A stretch of 64,000 bases of DNA from Streptomyces sp. NBRC 110028 (GCF_001417735.1 NZ_BBUZ01000029.1:221926-285925); one strand, 5' to 3'. Positions 1 through 9,241 are shown, counted from the first letter of the stretch. Numbers and translations are program-made. The notes: a model not told the origin generated them from the letters alone.

Positions 1-261
1 CATCACGTCGCCAAGGCCGTGCCGAACCTCAAGGAAGAGGTCGAACGCCGTACGGCGACGGGAGCGTCGGTGCATTTCCACGATCTGGCCCCAGGGGGCA
101 GCGTCTTCTTCCTTGACGGCGGTGAAGGCGCCCCGGGAATGATCGAGCTCGTCCAGGACAGCGAGACCACACGAGCGATCTTCACATCCGCCTGGCGGGC
201 ATCAGTCGATTGGGATGGATCGCGACCTGTGCGCGATTTTGCGGAGCTGCTGCCAGCCTGA
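1..261 (+). CDS. VOC-family (glyoxalase-like) protein, C-terminal part
   Basis: The reading frame is open from the first base of the window (starting His-His-Val-Ala-Lys), so the gene is cut at its 5' end and only about 86 residues remain. The visible part, with an HHVAKAVPNL start and a GGSVFFLDGGEG strand followed by a GMIELVQ strand, looks like one half of a vicinal-oxygen-chelate (glyoxalase/dioxygenase) fold, which usually binds a metal through His and Glu residues. The substrate cannot be told. It stops 61 bases before the convergent TetR gene. An internal ATG at 19 is not needed as a start. Confidence 0.5.
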   Translation, partial: HHVAKAVPNLKEEVERRTATGASVHFHDLAPGGSVFFLDGGEGAPGMIELVQDSETTRAIFTSAWRASVDWDGSRPVRDFAELLPA

Positions 262-322
262 CCAATGGGGTCAGGTGGACGGCCGCCATGCCCTGTGACA
301 GGTCGTCCCGCCCGGCAGGGCG

Positions 323-889
323 CTACGCCTGGCTCTCGGCCGTTGCCGACAAGACCTGTACCGCTTGGACGACATCCGTTCGGAGGTCGTCGAGGCTGTG
401 GCCGGGGCCGAGAACCATCCGCCGCAGCTGCGGCATGGCGATGCTCCAGCCGGCCAGGGCGAGGGTGAAGAACACGCGAGCGCGGGCGTCGCCACCCCGG
501 CCGCCCGACACCGCGGCGTCGATCTTGTCCTGATAGTGGGCGGTCCGGGCCTCCTCCGCCGGGACCGGCTGGTCGCCGATCTCGAGGGCCTCCCACATGA
601 CCAGCCGCAGGGCCTCGGGGCGGGCGCGGTGATAGTCGAAGAGACGCTCGGCGTAGGCGGGGAGGTCGTCGCTGGGTGGTACGGCGTCGGCGAGTTCGGC
701 CAGGGCGCGTTCCAAGACGACGGCGAAGAGCTTGTTCTTGTCGCCGAAGTAGTCGTAGATGGCCCGCTTGTTGGCCTTGGCCTCGGTGGCGATGCGGTCC
801 ACCCGCGCACCGGAGACACCGTGCGCGGCGAACTCCGCTGTCGCCGCCGCGAGGATGCGTGCCTTGGTCGCCGTGGAGTCGTACGCCAT
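323..889 (-). CDS. TetR-family transcriptional regulator
   Basis: A 188-residue TetR repressor. The N-terminal helix-turn-helix is plain: KARILAAATAEFAAHG, then RVDRIATEAKANKRAIYDYF, with the usual YDYFGDKNKLF recognition-helix end. The remaining ~130 residues form the helical ligand-binding domain. ATG at 889 is preferred because it gives a normal TetR N-terminus; an ATG three codons upstream (898) is equally in frame, and neither has a strong ribosome site. The gene is divergent from an MFS exporter at 986, with a perfect palindrome between them, so it probably represses itself and the transporter. The ligand is unknown. Confidence 0.85.
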   Translation of the reverse strand: MAYDSTATKARILAAATAEFAAHGVSGARVDRIATEAKANKRAIYDYFGDKNKLFAVVLERALAELADAVPPSDDLPAYAERLFDYHRARPEALRLVMWEALEIGDQPVPAEEARTAHYQDKIDAAVSGGRGGDARARVFFTLALAGWSIAMPQLRRMVLGPGHSLDDLRTDVVQAVQVLSATAESQA

Positions 890-901
890 GCATCCCATCG
901 T

Positions 902-917
902 AACGAACCGGTTCGTT
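902..917. promoter_or_regulatory. Palindromic operator between TetR and MFS genes
   Basis: The sequence AACGAACCGGTTCGTT is a perfect 16-bp palindrome in the 96-bp divergent spacer, 12 bases from the preferred TetR start. This is the size and symmetry expected for a TetR operator. A partial repeat of the same words (GAACC, GTTCG, GGTT) lies near 952-976, just before the MFS start, and may be a second weaker site. Confidence 0.65.
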
Positions 918-985
918 TGACGAAGGGAAGGTGGTCGTGCCAGCTTACATGTGAACCATCCAGTTCGTTCGGTTGGAGATGGGTG

Positions 986-2236
986 ATGTCCCGAAACGAT
1001 CCTCCGCTCGCCCCCGCGTCGACGGGCATAGGTCGCAGGCTGCCGCTTCTCATGGCGCTGGCCTGCGGCGTCAGCGTCGCGAACGTCTACTTCCCGCAGG
1101 CCCTCACCCCGCTCATCGGCGGCGGGTTCGACATCGCTCCGGCCACGGCGACGGTCGTGGCGACGGTGACACAGCTCGGTTATGCGGCTGGGCTCTTCCT
1201 GCTGGTCCCGCTCGGCGACCGCCTGCCGCGCCGTCCGCTGATCATCGGGCTGCTGGCCGTGACCGGTCTCGCGCTCCTGGCCGCCGGTCTCGCCCCGGCG
1301 TCCGGTCTGCTGCTCGCGGCCGGCAGTGTGGTGGGCGTGGCGACCGTGGTCCCGCAGCTCCTGCTGCCCATGGCCGCCGGGCTGGTCGAGCCGGACCGTC
1401 GCGGCAGTGTGATCGGCACCCTGCAAGCCGGACTGATCGGAGGCATTCTGCTGGCCCGCACCTTCGGTGGCGTCCTGGGCGAGCACCTGGGCTGGCGCAT
1501 GCCGTACCTGATCGCGGCCGCTCTGACCGTCCTGCTCGCTGTGGTCCTCGGTCTTGCCCTGCCCGGTACCGCCCCGGCCGTGCAGGATCGCTACCCGACG
1601 CTGCTGGCCGACACCCTGCGACTGCTTCGCGACGAGCGGCAGCTGCGGCGTTCCGTGTTCTTCCAGGTCACCCTCTTCAGCGGATTCAGCGCGGCCTGGA
1701 CGGCACTGGCCCTGTTGATCACCGGCCCCCGGTACGACATGGGCACCCAGGCCGTGGGCCTACTGGCCCTGATCGGCGCGGGCAGCGTGTTCTGCGCGCC
1801 CGCGGCCGGGCGCTGGGTCGACCGGCTCGGCGCCGACCGGGTGAACCTGTGGTGCATCCTGGCCGCCCTCGCGGCCGCGGCCGTGCTCACCGCGGGCCTG
1901 TTGGGCGGGGCGCCGGGGGCCGTGGGACTGGCCATCGGGCTTCTGCTGCTCGACGTGGCGGTCCAGTGCGGACAGGTCGCCAACCAGGCCCGCATCTTCG
2001 CCCTCCGGCCCGAGGCCAGCAGCCGTCTCAACACCGGCTACATGACCTGCGCATTCCTCGGCGGCAGCGCCGGGTCGTGGCTCGGTACCCGCGCCTACGC
2101 CGCACTGGGCTGGGGCGCCGTGTGCGCACTGATCGCTCTGACCGGGCTCGTCGCGCTCGCCGTGTACGCGGGCGGTCGGCCGGGACGCTACGGCGACCAA
2201 GGCGGCCGGACCCAGCCGGTTGCCGCCTCTTGCTGA
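986..2236 (+). CDS. MFS transporter (drug-efflux type)
   Basis: A 416-residue membrane protein with about 12 hydrophobic segments, typical of single-domain major facilitator exporters. The loop between segments 2 and 3 reads PLGDRLPRRPLI, the MFS G-D-R-x-x-R-R signature, and an FGGVLGEHLGWR stretch follows segment 5. ATG at 986 is preceded by GGAG at 975-978 and starts exactly where the membrane protein begins; the frame is open further upstream but reads through the TetR gene. The divergent TetR gene and the palindrome between them suggest that an exported compound induces it. The substrate is not predictable. Confidence 0.82.
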   Translation: MSRNDPPLAPASTGIGRRLPLLMALACGVSVANVYFPQALTPLIGGGFDIAPATATVVATVTQLGYAAGLFLLVPLGDRLPRRPLIIGLLAVTGLALLAAGLAPASGLLLAAGSVVGVATVVPQLLLPMAAGLVEPDRRGSVIGTLQAGLIGGILLARTFGGVLGEHLGWRMPYLIAAALTVLLAVVLGLALPGTAPAVQDRYPTLLADTLRLLRDERQLRRSVFFQVTLFSGFSAAWTALALLITGPRYDMGTQAVGLLALIGAGSVFCAPAAGRWVDRLGADRVNLWCILAALAAAAVLTAGLLGGAPGAVGLAIGLLLLDVAVQCGQVANQARIFALRPEASSRLNTGYMTCAFLGGSAGSWLGTRAYAALGWGAVCALIALTGLVALAVYAGGRPGRYGDQGGRTQPVAASC

Positions 2237-2239
2237 GCC

Positions 2240-2618
2240 CCACCTGGGAGCCCGGCCTGTCGGCTGCCGACCTCACGGTCGGCGCCACCCCCTTCGAGTC
2301 GGCCATCGCCACCTCGTTCGGCGCGGTCGGGCAGCAACTGGCGCGACTGGGCCGAACGCAGCTCGTGCCGAACGCTACCGCGAAGTGCAGCTGGAGGCGC
2401 TCACGCGTCGCCTCGCGGAGACGGGCGTCGAGCTGCGGCCCGAGGTGTCCCCGGCCGTGTCGCTCATGCTCACCAACGCCCTCGGCCGGATCATCATGAT
2501 GGAGAAGGCGACGGGCATGACGGAAGCCCAAGCGTTCGTGGAACAGTTTCTTCAACGCTACGAGAGCGCCGTCGCGGAACCTGAGGGTGCGCGGCGTGCG
2601 AATTCCGATCAGTGGTAG
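2240..2618 (+). pseudogene. Remnant of a TetR-family regulator (ligand-binding half)
   Basis: From about 2364 the frame reads ERYREVQLEALTRRLAETG and then a helical stretch ending in EAQAFVEQFLQRYESAV, which resembles the C-terminal ligand-binding domain of a TetR protein. No helix-turn-helix precedes it. A different frame just upstream (2240-2360) has protein-like composition, so a frameshift near 2350 is likely. Only the tail of a regulator survives, wedged between the MFS gene and the next TetR gene. Confidence 0.45.
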
Positions 2619-2655
2619 ATCTTTGGTTCGCTTCGTCGAGGAGGGTAAGCGCACC

Positions 2656-3270
2656 GTGGATCAGGCAAAGGCACGTGGACCGTATGCCAAAACAGCGGCC
2701 CGCAGGACGGAGATCGTACGGGCTGCCCGCGACAGCTTCGCCGAGCACGGTTACGCCAAGGCATCCCTGCGCGACATCGCCGAACGGGCCGGCATCACCC
2801 ACGCCGGGCTGCTGCACCACTTCCGCAACAAGGACGAACTCCTCGCCGAGGTGCTCGCCGACCGCGACTCCGAGGAGTGGCGGCAGGGTCTGGACGAGGT
2901 CGAAAGCCCCGACCAGTTCGGGCCCTACCTCGCTGGGCTCATCCGCCACCACCAGAAGGCCCCCGAGCTGATGCGGCTGTGGATCGAGCTCGCGGCGGCC
3001 GCCTCACGACCCGATCATCCCGCGCACACCTACTTCGTCGAGCGCTACGAACGCAGCCGCGCACAGTTCGTCGACGGATTTCCCGACGAGTCGACCCGCG
3101 ACAGGCTCCGCGAGGGCGTCAGCCCCGAGAGCGCTGCGGTCCTCTTCCAGGCTGTGCTCAATGGGCTCCAGTTGCAGTGGGTCCTCGATCAGGGCCTCGA
3201 CATCGTGGGGCCGGTCACCGACTTCGTACGGCTGCTGTTCGACCGGGGCGACACCGCAGACGCCGGCTGA
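2656..3270 (+). CDS. TetR-family regulator upstream of glycoside operon
   Basis: A 204-residue TetR protein. GTG at 2656 is chosen because an AGGAGGG ribosome site lies 10 bases upstream; the open frame reaches back to 2587 but without a site. The helix-turn-helix is clear (EIVRAARDSFAEHG, then SLRDIAERAGITHAGLLHHF, RNKDELL). The C-terminal domain is of the larger helical type. It is the first gene on the plus strand before the glycosidase operon starting at 3715, so it is the best candidate for sensing the glycoside or aglycone, but this is inferred only from position. Confidence 0.85.
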   Translation: MDQAKARGPYAKTAARRTEIVRAARDSFAEHGYAKASLRDIAERAGITHAGLLHHFRNKDELLAEVLADRDSEEWRQGLDEVESPDQFGPYLAGLIRHHQKAPELMRLWIELAAAASRPDHPAHTYFVERYERSRAQFVDGFPDESTRDRLREGVSPESAAVLFQAVLNGLQLQWVLDQGLDIVGPVTDFVRLLFDRGDTADAG

Positions 3271-3714
3271 ACGGCGCGGGCGTCCGGTCGGGCGTCCACG
3301 GAGATCACGCGGCCATGAACGATCCCGGCCACGGCCGGGGAGCAGTCAACCCGTGCCTACTTTCATGCGCACGATGTCGCCCAACACCGCGGCCCGCTGG
3401 GCCACGGCTCCCATCTGCGGTACCCGCCTCCTCCCTGACCCGGTCTGTGCGCCCTGACGAAGGGGCAGAAACCTGTCCGCGCGGGTAACGCTCAGGTCAC
3501 GAAACCGCCGTCCGGGCTTCCCTCCCTCGCCATCGCGGTTTACGTTCCAGCGAAAACCAACCACATGGTAAGAGTTGGTGCTTCGGGTGCAGCCACTTCC
3601 CGTCCCCCGTCCAGCGCCCGCACTCCCGGCCACCCGCGGGGGCACGCGGAAACACCCCGGCGGCCCGAGCCCTGCTGGGACCGTCACCCTCGGCACTCAG
3701 GAAGGCAGTCGACG
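3271..3714 (+). promoter_or_regulatory. 444-bp leader before the glycoside operon
   Basis: No convincing gene lies here. The stretch should hold the promoter of the glycosidase operon. A lower-GC patch near 3535-3570 (CGGTTTACGTTCCAGCGAAAACC) contains a GGTTT/AAACC inverted pair and is the most plausible operator region for the preceding TetR protein. No good -35/-10 pair could be assigned. AGGAAGG at 3699-3705 is the ribosome site of the next gene. Confidence 0.35.
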
Positions 3715-4917
3715 ATGACCGAACTCGCTCCCGGATTCCTCTGGGGCGCATCTACGGCACCGCACCAGATCGAAGGCAACAACCTGGGCAGCGACTTCTG
3801 GGCGAACGAGGGACGCATCCCCGGCATGGAGCGCAGCGGCGACGCCTGCGACAGCTACCACCGCTACCGCGAGGACATGCGGTTGCTCGCGGACGCCGGG
3901 CTGGGCGCCTACCGCTTCGGCGTCGAATGGGCCCGCGTCGAGCCCGTGCCCGGGCTTATCTCCCGCGCCGAACTCGCCCACTACCGGCGCATGATCGAAA
4001 CGGCCTTCGAGCTCGGCCTGACCCCGGTCGTGACCCTGCACCACTTCACCAGCCCTCTCTGGTTCGCCCAGGAGGGCAGCTGGATCGGTGAACGCGCGGT
4101 CGACCGTTTCCGGACCTACGTCGAGACGGTCGCGCCGATCCTCGACGGCGTCGAATGGGTCGTGACCATGAACGAACCGAACATGCTGGCCATCATGGTC
4201 GGCATGGCGCGGGCCCTGCAGACCCCGCAGGCCGAAGGGGAGTGGCAGAGCCCCACCCTCGACAATGAGGGCTCTCGCCCGCCGCTCCCGGCCCCCGACG
4301 CGGCCATCGGCGAGCGGCTTGTCGAGGTGCACCACGCCGCGCGGACGGTGCTGCGCGAGCGCACCGGTGCCAAGGTCGGCTGGACGGTCGCCAACCGCGC
4401 CTTCGTGGCCCGTCCCGGCGCGGAGGAGAAGAAGCGGGAACTGGAGCGCACCTGGGAGGACCTCTACCTGGACGGAGCGCGCGGCGACGACTTCGTGGGC
4501 GTGCAGTCGTACTCCAGCCAGTGGGTCGGCCAGGACGGTATCGAGCCCTACCCGCCGCACCCGGACAACACGCTCGTGGGGACCGCCTACCGGCCCGACG
4601 CCCTGGGCATCGCGGTGCGCCACACCGCCGAGATCACCGGAGGCCTGCCGATCCTGGTCACCGAGAACGGCATCGCCACCGGCGACGACACCCGCCGTAT
4701 CGCCTACACCGGCGAGGCCCTGGAGCACCTCGGCAAGGCGATCGCCGACGGGGTGGACGTACGCGGCTATCTGCACTGGAGCCTGCTCGACAACTACGAG
4801 TGGGGCCACTGGGCGCCGACGTTCGGCCTGGTCGAGGTCGACCGCGAGACGTTCGAGCGTCGCCCCAAGCCCTCTCTCGCGTGGCTGGGCGAGACCGCAC
4901 GCCGCGGCCGGATCTGA
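3715..4917 (+). CDS. GH1 beta-glucosidase
   Basis: A 400-residue family-1 glycoside hydrolase, cytoplasmic because no signal peptide is present. It opens with the GH1 signature FLWGASTAPHQIEG. The acid/base glutamate is in TMNEPN (Glu154) and the nucleophile is in LVTENG (Glu317). The C-terminal HWSLLDNYEWGHW segment forms the aglycone-side pocket. ATG at 3715 has AGGAAGG about 10 bases upstream; longer frames reaching 3565 add only low-complexity sequence. The slightly short length (most GH1 enzymes are 440-480) comes from compact loops. It is first in an operon with an SDR, a beta-glucuronidase, an MFS transporter and an alpha-rhamnosidase, suggesting hydrolysis of imported plant glycosides. 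Confidence 0.93.
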   Translation: MTELAPGFLWGASTAPHQIEGNNLGSDFWANEGRIPGMERSGDACDSYHRYREDMRLLADAGLGAYRFGVEWARVEPVPGLISRAELAHYRRMIETAFELGLTPVVTLHHFTSPLWFAQEGSWIGERAVDRFRTYVETVAPILDGVEWVVTMNEPNMLAIMVGMARALQTPQAEGEWQSPTLDNEGSRPPLPAPDAAIGERLVEVHHAARTVLRERTGAKVGWTVANRAFVARPGAEEKKRELERTWEDLYLDGARGDDFVGVQSYSSQWVGQDGIEPYPPHPDNTLVGTAYRPDALGIAVRHTAEITGGLPILVTENGIATGDDTRRIAYTGEALEHLGKAIADGVDVRGYLHWSLLDNYEWGHWAPTFGLVEVDRETFERRPKPSLAWLGETARRGRI

Positions 4918-4941
4918 CCATGCTCACACGGAGGACACACC

Positions 4942-5774
4942 GTGCAGGTTTGCGTACCCGATGTCTCGTCGAAGTCCCTGGCCGAACTCGTCTCGCTGTC
5001 CGGGCGGCGCGCCGTCGTGACCGGCGCGGGCCGGGGGCTGGGCCGGGCCGTCGCCGAGCGGTTGGCCGAAGCGGGAGCGGACGTAGTCGTCGCGGACGTC
5101 CAGGATGAACTCGCCGGCATTGTGGCCGGGGGGGGGGGGGGGGGCTCAACTCCCGGGGGCAGGGCCGTGCCCTGGCCGCCCACCTGGACGTCACCGACCC
5201 TGACAGCGTCGTGGCTGCTGCCGACCTCGCGGTCCGGGAGCTCGGCGGGATCGACATCTGGGTGAACAACGCCGGGGTCTTCCCCAGCGTTTCCGCCCTG
5301 GAGATGTCCGACAAGGCCTTCGACGAGGTGTTCGCGGTCAACACCCGCGGGGTCTTCCTCGGCTCCCGGGAGGCCGCGCGCCGGATGAGCGAGGCCGAGC
5401 GCGGGGGCGTCATCGTCAACGTCGTCTCCACGGCCGGGTTCCGCGGGACGGCCCCCGGCCTCGCCGCCTACGTCGGCTCCAAGCGCGCGGCACGCGGTCT
5501 CACGCGGCAACTCGCCCTGGAGTTCGCGCCGTTCGGCATCCGCGTGCTGGGCGTCGCGCCGACGTTCGTACCGACCGAGGGGAACACGGCGGCGGCCGCC
5601 GCTGCCAGGGTGCCCCTGGACTCCGAGGCGATCCAGTCCGTGATGCGGCCGGGCCCCCTCGGCCGGCTCGGCGTGCCGGACGACATCGCCCGCGTGGTGC
5701 TGTTCTGCGCCAGCGACCTCTCGGCCTTCATGACGGGCAGCACGCTCCTCGCCGACGCCGGTGAGACGACGTAA
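4942..5774 (+). CDS. SDR-family oxidoreductase, frame broken at a 17-G tract
   Basis: A short-chain dehydrogenase in two frames. The first part (GTG at 4942, GGAGG 7 bases upstream) has the NAD(P)-binding VVTGAGRGLGRAV motif and VVVADVQDE. The reading then enters a run of 17 G (5128-5144) and leaves frame. In the next frame the protein continues with LAAHLDVTD, the NNAG motif, NVVSTAG and a YVGSKRA segment holding the catalytic Tyr and Lys, ending FMTGSTLLADAG. Adding one G or removing two restores a full ~277-residue enzyme. The tract may be a sequencing error, a real mutation or a slippage switch. It probably oxidises a sugar or an alcohol in the glycoside pathway. Confidence 0.75.
5128..5144 (+). 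repeat. Homopolymer of 17 G inside the SDR gene
   Basis: Seventeen consecutive G residues sit where the SDR would encode a glycine-rich turn between the second beta strand and the third. The length in the deposited sequence puts the two halves in different frames. Long G runs are prone to slipped-strand mutation and also to sequencing error. Confidence 0.95.
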
Positions 5775-5825
5775 CCGCACATCGCCCGACCAACTCGACC
5801 GCCCCGAGCACCCGGTAGGAATTCC

Positions 5826-7637
5826 ATGCTCTCGCCCCGTACCACCCCCACCCGCGACGTCGTCGGCCTCGATGGCCTGTGGCGGTTCGCTCTCGGCACC
5901 CGGACCGGCGCCACCCCGTGGGCGTCGCGGCTCGTCCCGCCGCTCGAAGTCCCCGTGCCCGCCAGCTACAACGACCTGTTCGTGGACCCGGAGATCCGTG
6001 ACCACGTCGGCACGGTCTGGTACCAGCGCGACGTGCGCGTCCCGCGCGGCTGGACCGGTGAGCGCTTGGTCCTGCGCTTCGGCTCCGTCACCCATGCCGC
6101 GCAGGTCTACGTGGACGATCAGCTCGTGGCCGAGCACACCGGCGGCTACACACCGTTCGAGGCGGACCTGACCGGCATCGTCGAGCCCGGCGCCGCGTTC
6201 CGGCTGACGGTCGGCGTCGACAATCGGCTGACGAACGTGACCATCCCGCCCGGCACCGTCACGACCGGCCCCGACGGCCGCGAACGTCAGTCGTATCTGC
6301 ACGACTTCTACAACTACGCGGGCATCGCCCGCCCGGTCCGCCTGTACAGCACGCCGACGACCTACATCGAGGACGTCACCGTCGTCACCGGACGGGACGG
6401 CGCGGCCGGTACCGTCGACTATCTCGTGGGGACCGCCGGCGCGCACGCCGAGGCGGTCGCCGTGCGGGTGCGCGCGGTGGACGAGGCCGGCCGGACCGTT
6501 GCGGAGGGTGAAGGCCCGGAAGGCGTCCTGCGCGTCGAGGACGTCACGCTCTGGCAGCCGGGCGCGGCCTACCTCTACGACCTCGTCGTAGAACTGGCCG
6601 TGGACGGCGAGACCTTCGACAGCTACACCCAGCCCTTCGGGGTCCGTACTGTCGAGGTGCGCGGCAGCGACTTCCTCATCAACGGGGAGCCGTTCTACTT
6701 CACCGGCTTCGGCAAACACGAGGACACCCCCGTCCGGGGCAAGGGCCACGACGACGCCTACCTCGTCCACGACTTCCAGCTCATGCAGTGGACCGGCGCC
6801 AACTCCTTCCGCACCTCCCACTACCCCTACGCCGAAGAGGTCCTGGACTTCGCCGACCGGCACGGCATCGTTGTCATCGACGAGACCGCCGCCGTCGGCC
6901 TCAACCTGGGCGTCCAGGGCGGGCTGACCGGTGTGCCCCCGACCCCGACCTTCGCGCCGGAGAACTTCGGCGGGACCACGCGGGACGTCCACGCCCAGCA
7001 CCTGAGAGAACTGATCGAACGGGACAAGAACCACCCGAGCGTGGTGATGTGGTGCCTCGCCAACGAGCCCGCCTCCAACGAGGACGGCGCGCGCGAGTAC
7101 TTCGAGCCGCTGGTCGAACTGGCTCGCAAGCTCGACCCGACCCGCCCCCTCACTTACGCCGCCGTCATGTTCGCGACCCCGCAGAACGACCAGATCGGCG
7201 ACCTGTTCGACGTCCTGAGCATCAACCGCTACTACGGCTGGTACCTGTTCACGGGCGACCTCGCGACCGCCGAAGGGTATCTGGAGCAGGACCTGCGCGG
7301 GTGGGTCCAGCGCTTCGGCAAGCCGGTCATGATGTCCGAGTACGGCGCCGACACCCAGCCCGGTCTGCACTCCGTCTGGGACGCACCGTGGAGCGAGGAG
7401 TACCAGGGCGACTTCCTCGCCACGTACCACCGTGTCTTCGACCGCATCCCCGAGTTCGTCGGCGAGCACGTGTGGAACTTCGCCGACTTCCAGACCTCGC
7501 CCGGCATCCACCGTGTCGACGGCAACAAGAAGGGAGTGTTCACCCGCGACCGAAAGCCCAAGTCCGCCGCGTTCGCCCTGCGCCGACGCTGGCGCGGACT
7601 GGACGGCCGCAAGCCGGGCCAGGCCGCGGCCGGCTGA
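5826..7637 (+). CDS. uidA: Beta-glucuronidase (GH2)
   Basis: A 603-residue protein that aligns end to end with E. coli UidA as I remember it, and has the same length. The order is sugar-binding jelly roll (SYLHDFYNYAGIARP), Ig-like domain, then the TIM barrel. Catalytic Glu414 lies in CLANEP and nucleophile Glu505 in MSEYGAD. The glucuronate-specific Asn-x-Lys is present (Asn567, Lys569 in GNKKGVFTRDRKPKSA), which separates it from beta-galactosidases. HYPYAEEVLDFADRHGIVVI and NHPSVVMW are further family motifs. No signal peptide is visible, so it acts inside the cell on imported glucuronides. ATG at 5826 follows a TAGGAATTCC spacer with a modest ribosome site (GGTAGG). Glucuronide cleavage fits flavonoid or other plant phenolic conjugates. 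Confidence 0.95.
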   Translation: MLSPRTTPTRDVVGLDGLWRFALGTRTGATPWASRLVPPLEVPVPASYNDLFVDPEIRDHVGTVWYQRDVRVPRGWTGERLVLRFGSVTHAAQVYVDDQLVAEHTGGYTPFEADLTGIVEPGAAFRLTVGVDNRLTNVTIPPGTVTTGPDGRERQSYLHDFYNYAGIARPVRLYSTPTTYIEDVTVVTGRDGAAGTVDYLVGTAGAHAEAVAVRVRAVDEAGRTVAEGEGPEGVLRVEDVTLWQPGAAYLYDLVVELAVDGETFDSYTQPFGVRTVEVRGSDFLINGEPFYFTGFGKHEDTPVRGKGHDDAYLVHDFQLMQWTGANSFRTSHYPYAEEVLDFADRHGIVVIDETAAVGLNLGVQGGLTGVPPTPTFAPENFGGTTRDVHAQHLRELIERDKNHPSVVMWCLANEPASNEDGAREYFEPLVELARKLDPTRPLTYAAVMFATPQNDQIGDLFDVLSINRYYGWYLFTGDLATAEGYLEQDLRGWVQRFGKPVMMSEYGADTQPGLHSVWDAPWSEEYQGDFLATYHRVFDRIPEFVGEHVWNFADFQTSPGIHRVDGNKKGVFTRDRKPKSAAFALRRRWRGLDGRKPGQAAAG

Positions 7638-7790
7638 CGACCGCGCCAGTCCGAAGGGCGCCGACTCATCGTTGGCGTGATGACGGCAAGGGCCGGCCCG
7701 TGCTCCCACCCCGTCGCTCCCGATGGCGCACTGCAGGTCGGCCCCGGCACCGTCCGCCGAGCCTTGCAGTCATGTGACAAAGGAGTCCTC

Positions 7791-9179
7791 ATGCCTCACG
7801 ACGACCGGGACGTCAGCGCGGCAGTTCCTTCATCGACGGCCTTACCACCGACGGCCTTACCGCCGACGGCCGCACCGCAGGACCCGGCCCAGTCCCAGGC
7901 TCTCGACAAGCCGTCCGCCACGCCCGAGGTCGAGGCGCCGCCGCTGCGGAAGGTCGGCAAGGGCTACCTCCTGTGGCTGATGATCGCCAGCTTCGGCAGC
8001 TCCCTGGCACTGATGGTCCCGCTCTCCTACTCCCTCGCGGTGCGGATCGACGACCTCGCCTCCGGGCACGATGAGCGACTCGGGTACGTCACCGGATCCG
8101 CCCAGGTCGTCTACCTCGTCCTGAGCCCCCTGATCGGCCTCTGGAGCGACCGCACACGTTCCCGGCTCGGCCGCCGCACACCCTTCATGTTCGGCGGTGC
8201 CCTGCTCGGCACCGCCGCGCTCGTCGGGGTCGCCCTCGCGCCGTCGGTCCTCCTGCTGGGCCTCGCGTGGGTGATCGGCATGATCGGCTGGTCGACGGCC
8301 GGGCAGGCGATCCAGAACATCCAAGCGGACCGGGTACCCGACGAACAGCGGGGCCGGATCTCCGCCCTGACCAGCGTCATGACCCAGATCGCCCCGGTGA
8401 TCGGCATCGGCCTCGCGTACGCGGTGGCTTCCAGCACCTTCCTGGTGTTCCTGGTCCCGGGCGTCCTGGGTGCCGCCCTGGTGGTCCTCTTCCCCGTGCT
8501 CAAGCCCGAGGGCGACTCCCGCTCGCTGGTGCACACCAGCGGGGTGACGTTGAAGGGCATGGTCGCCAGCTACGGGTTCAACCCGCGCAAGTATCCGGAC
8601 TTCGGCTGGAACTGGCTCGGCCGCTTCGTCTTCTTCATGGGCCTGTACTTCAACACTACCTTCGGCACATTCTTCTACGCGCAGCGGCTCGACCTGCCGG
8701 TCAAGGAGGTCGCCGGGATCGTGGCGGTCATCGGGACCATCGGCGTGGTGGCCGCGGCGGGCGGCGCCATCGGCGGCGGCTTCCTGTCCGACAAGCTCGG
8801 CCGTCGCAAGCTGTTCGCCCTGATCGGCTCCTCGGTGTTCGTGGCCGGGGCCGTCACCGAGGCGTTCGCCCGCTCACTGCCCCAGCTGGTCGTCGGAGCG
8901 GTGCTCATGCAGTTCGCCATCGCGGTGTTCAGCGCGGTCGACCAGGCGATCGTGTTCGCCGTCCTGCCGGACCGGGCCGAGGCCGGCCGCTACCTCGCCG
9001 TTGTCGGCTTCGCGCAGAAGATTCCCAGCGCCGTCGCCCCGCTGATCGCACCGCTCGTCATCACCCTGGGGGTCGGCCCCGGCGGCGAGAAGAACTACAC
9101 CCAGCTCTATCTGCTCGGCGCGGTTCTGGCCCTGGTCGGTGGCCTGATCGTCAAGTTCAAGATCAGGTCGGTCCGATAG
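7791..9179 (+). CDS. MFS transporter, probable glycoside importer
   Basis: A 462-residue, 12-segment major facilitator protein. ATG at 7791 is chosen for the AAAGGAG site 5 bases upstream. The first ~60 residues are a Pro/Ala/Thr-rich cytoplasmic tail containing a short tandem repeat (TALPPTALPPTA, from near-identical 15-bp units at about 7840-7870). Membrane helices start at residue ~63 (YLLWLMIASFGSSLALM). The loop LIGLWSDRTRSRLGRRTPFM is the sugar-cation symporter/MFS signature seen in glycoside-hexuronide type permeases, and the second half repeats it as LSDKLGRRKLF. Lying between beta-glucuronidase and alpha-rhamnosidase genes in one operon, it most likely imports the glycoside those enzymes cut. 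Confidence 0.82.
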   Translation: MPHDDRDVSAAVPSSTALPPTALPPTAAPQDPAQSQALDKPSATPEVEAPPLRKVGKGYLLWLMIASFGSSLALMVPLSYSLAVRIDDLASGHDERLGYVTGSAQVVYLVLSPLIGLWSDRTRSRLGRRTPFMFGGALLGTAALVGVALAPSVLLLGLAWVIGMIGWSTAGQAIQNIQADRVPDEQRGRISALTSVMTQIAPVIGIGLAYAVASSTFLVFLVPGVLGAALVVLFPVLKPEGDSRSLVHTSGVTLKGMVASYGFNPRKYPDFGWNWLGRFVFFMGLYFNTTFGTFFYAQRLDLPVKEVAGIVAVIGTIGVVAAAGGAIGGGFLSDKLGRRKLFALIGSSVFVAGAVTEAFARSLPQLVVGAVLMQFAIAVFSAVDQAIVFAVLPDRAEAGRYLAVVGFAQKIPSAVAPLIAPLVITLGVGPGGEKNYTQLYLLGAVLALVGGLIVKFKIRSVR

Positions 9180-9241
9180 GTCGCCTCCCGGCCGTCGCCC
9201 CGAGAAGCATCCCGTTCCACCGACTTCAGAGAAGGCACAGC

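Noticed and set aside
4794..7709. A 971-codon minus-strand frame opposite SDR and beta-glucuronidase
   Set aside because: Antisense shadow of UidA; Val/Gly/Asp-rich with no family motif.
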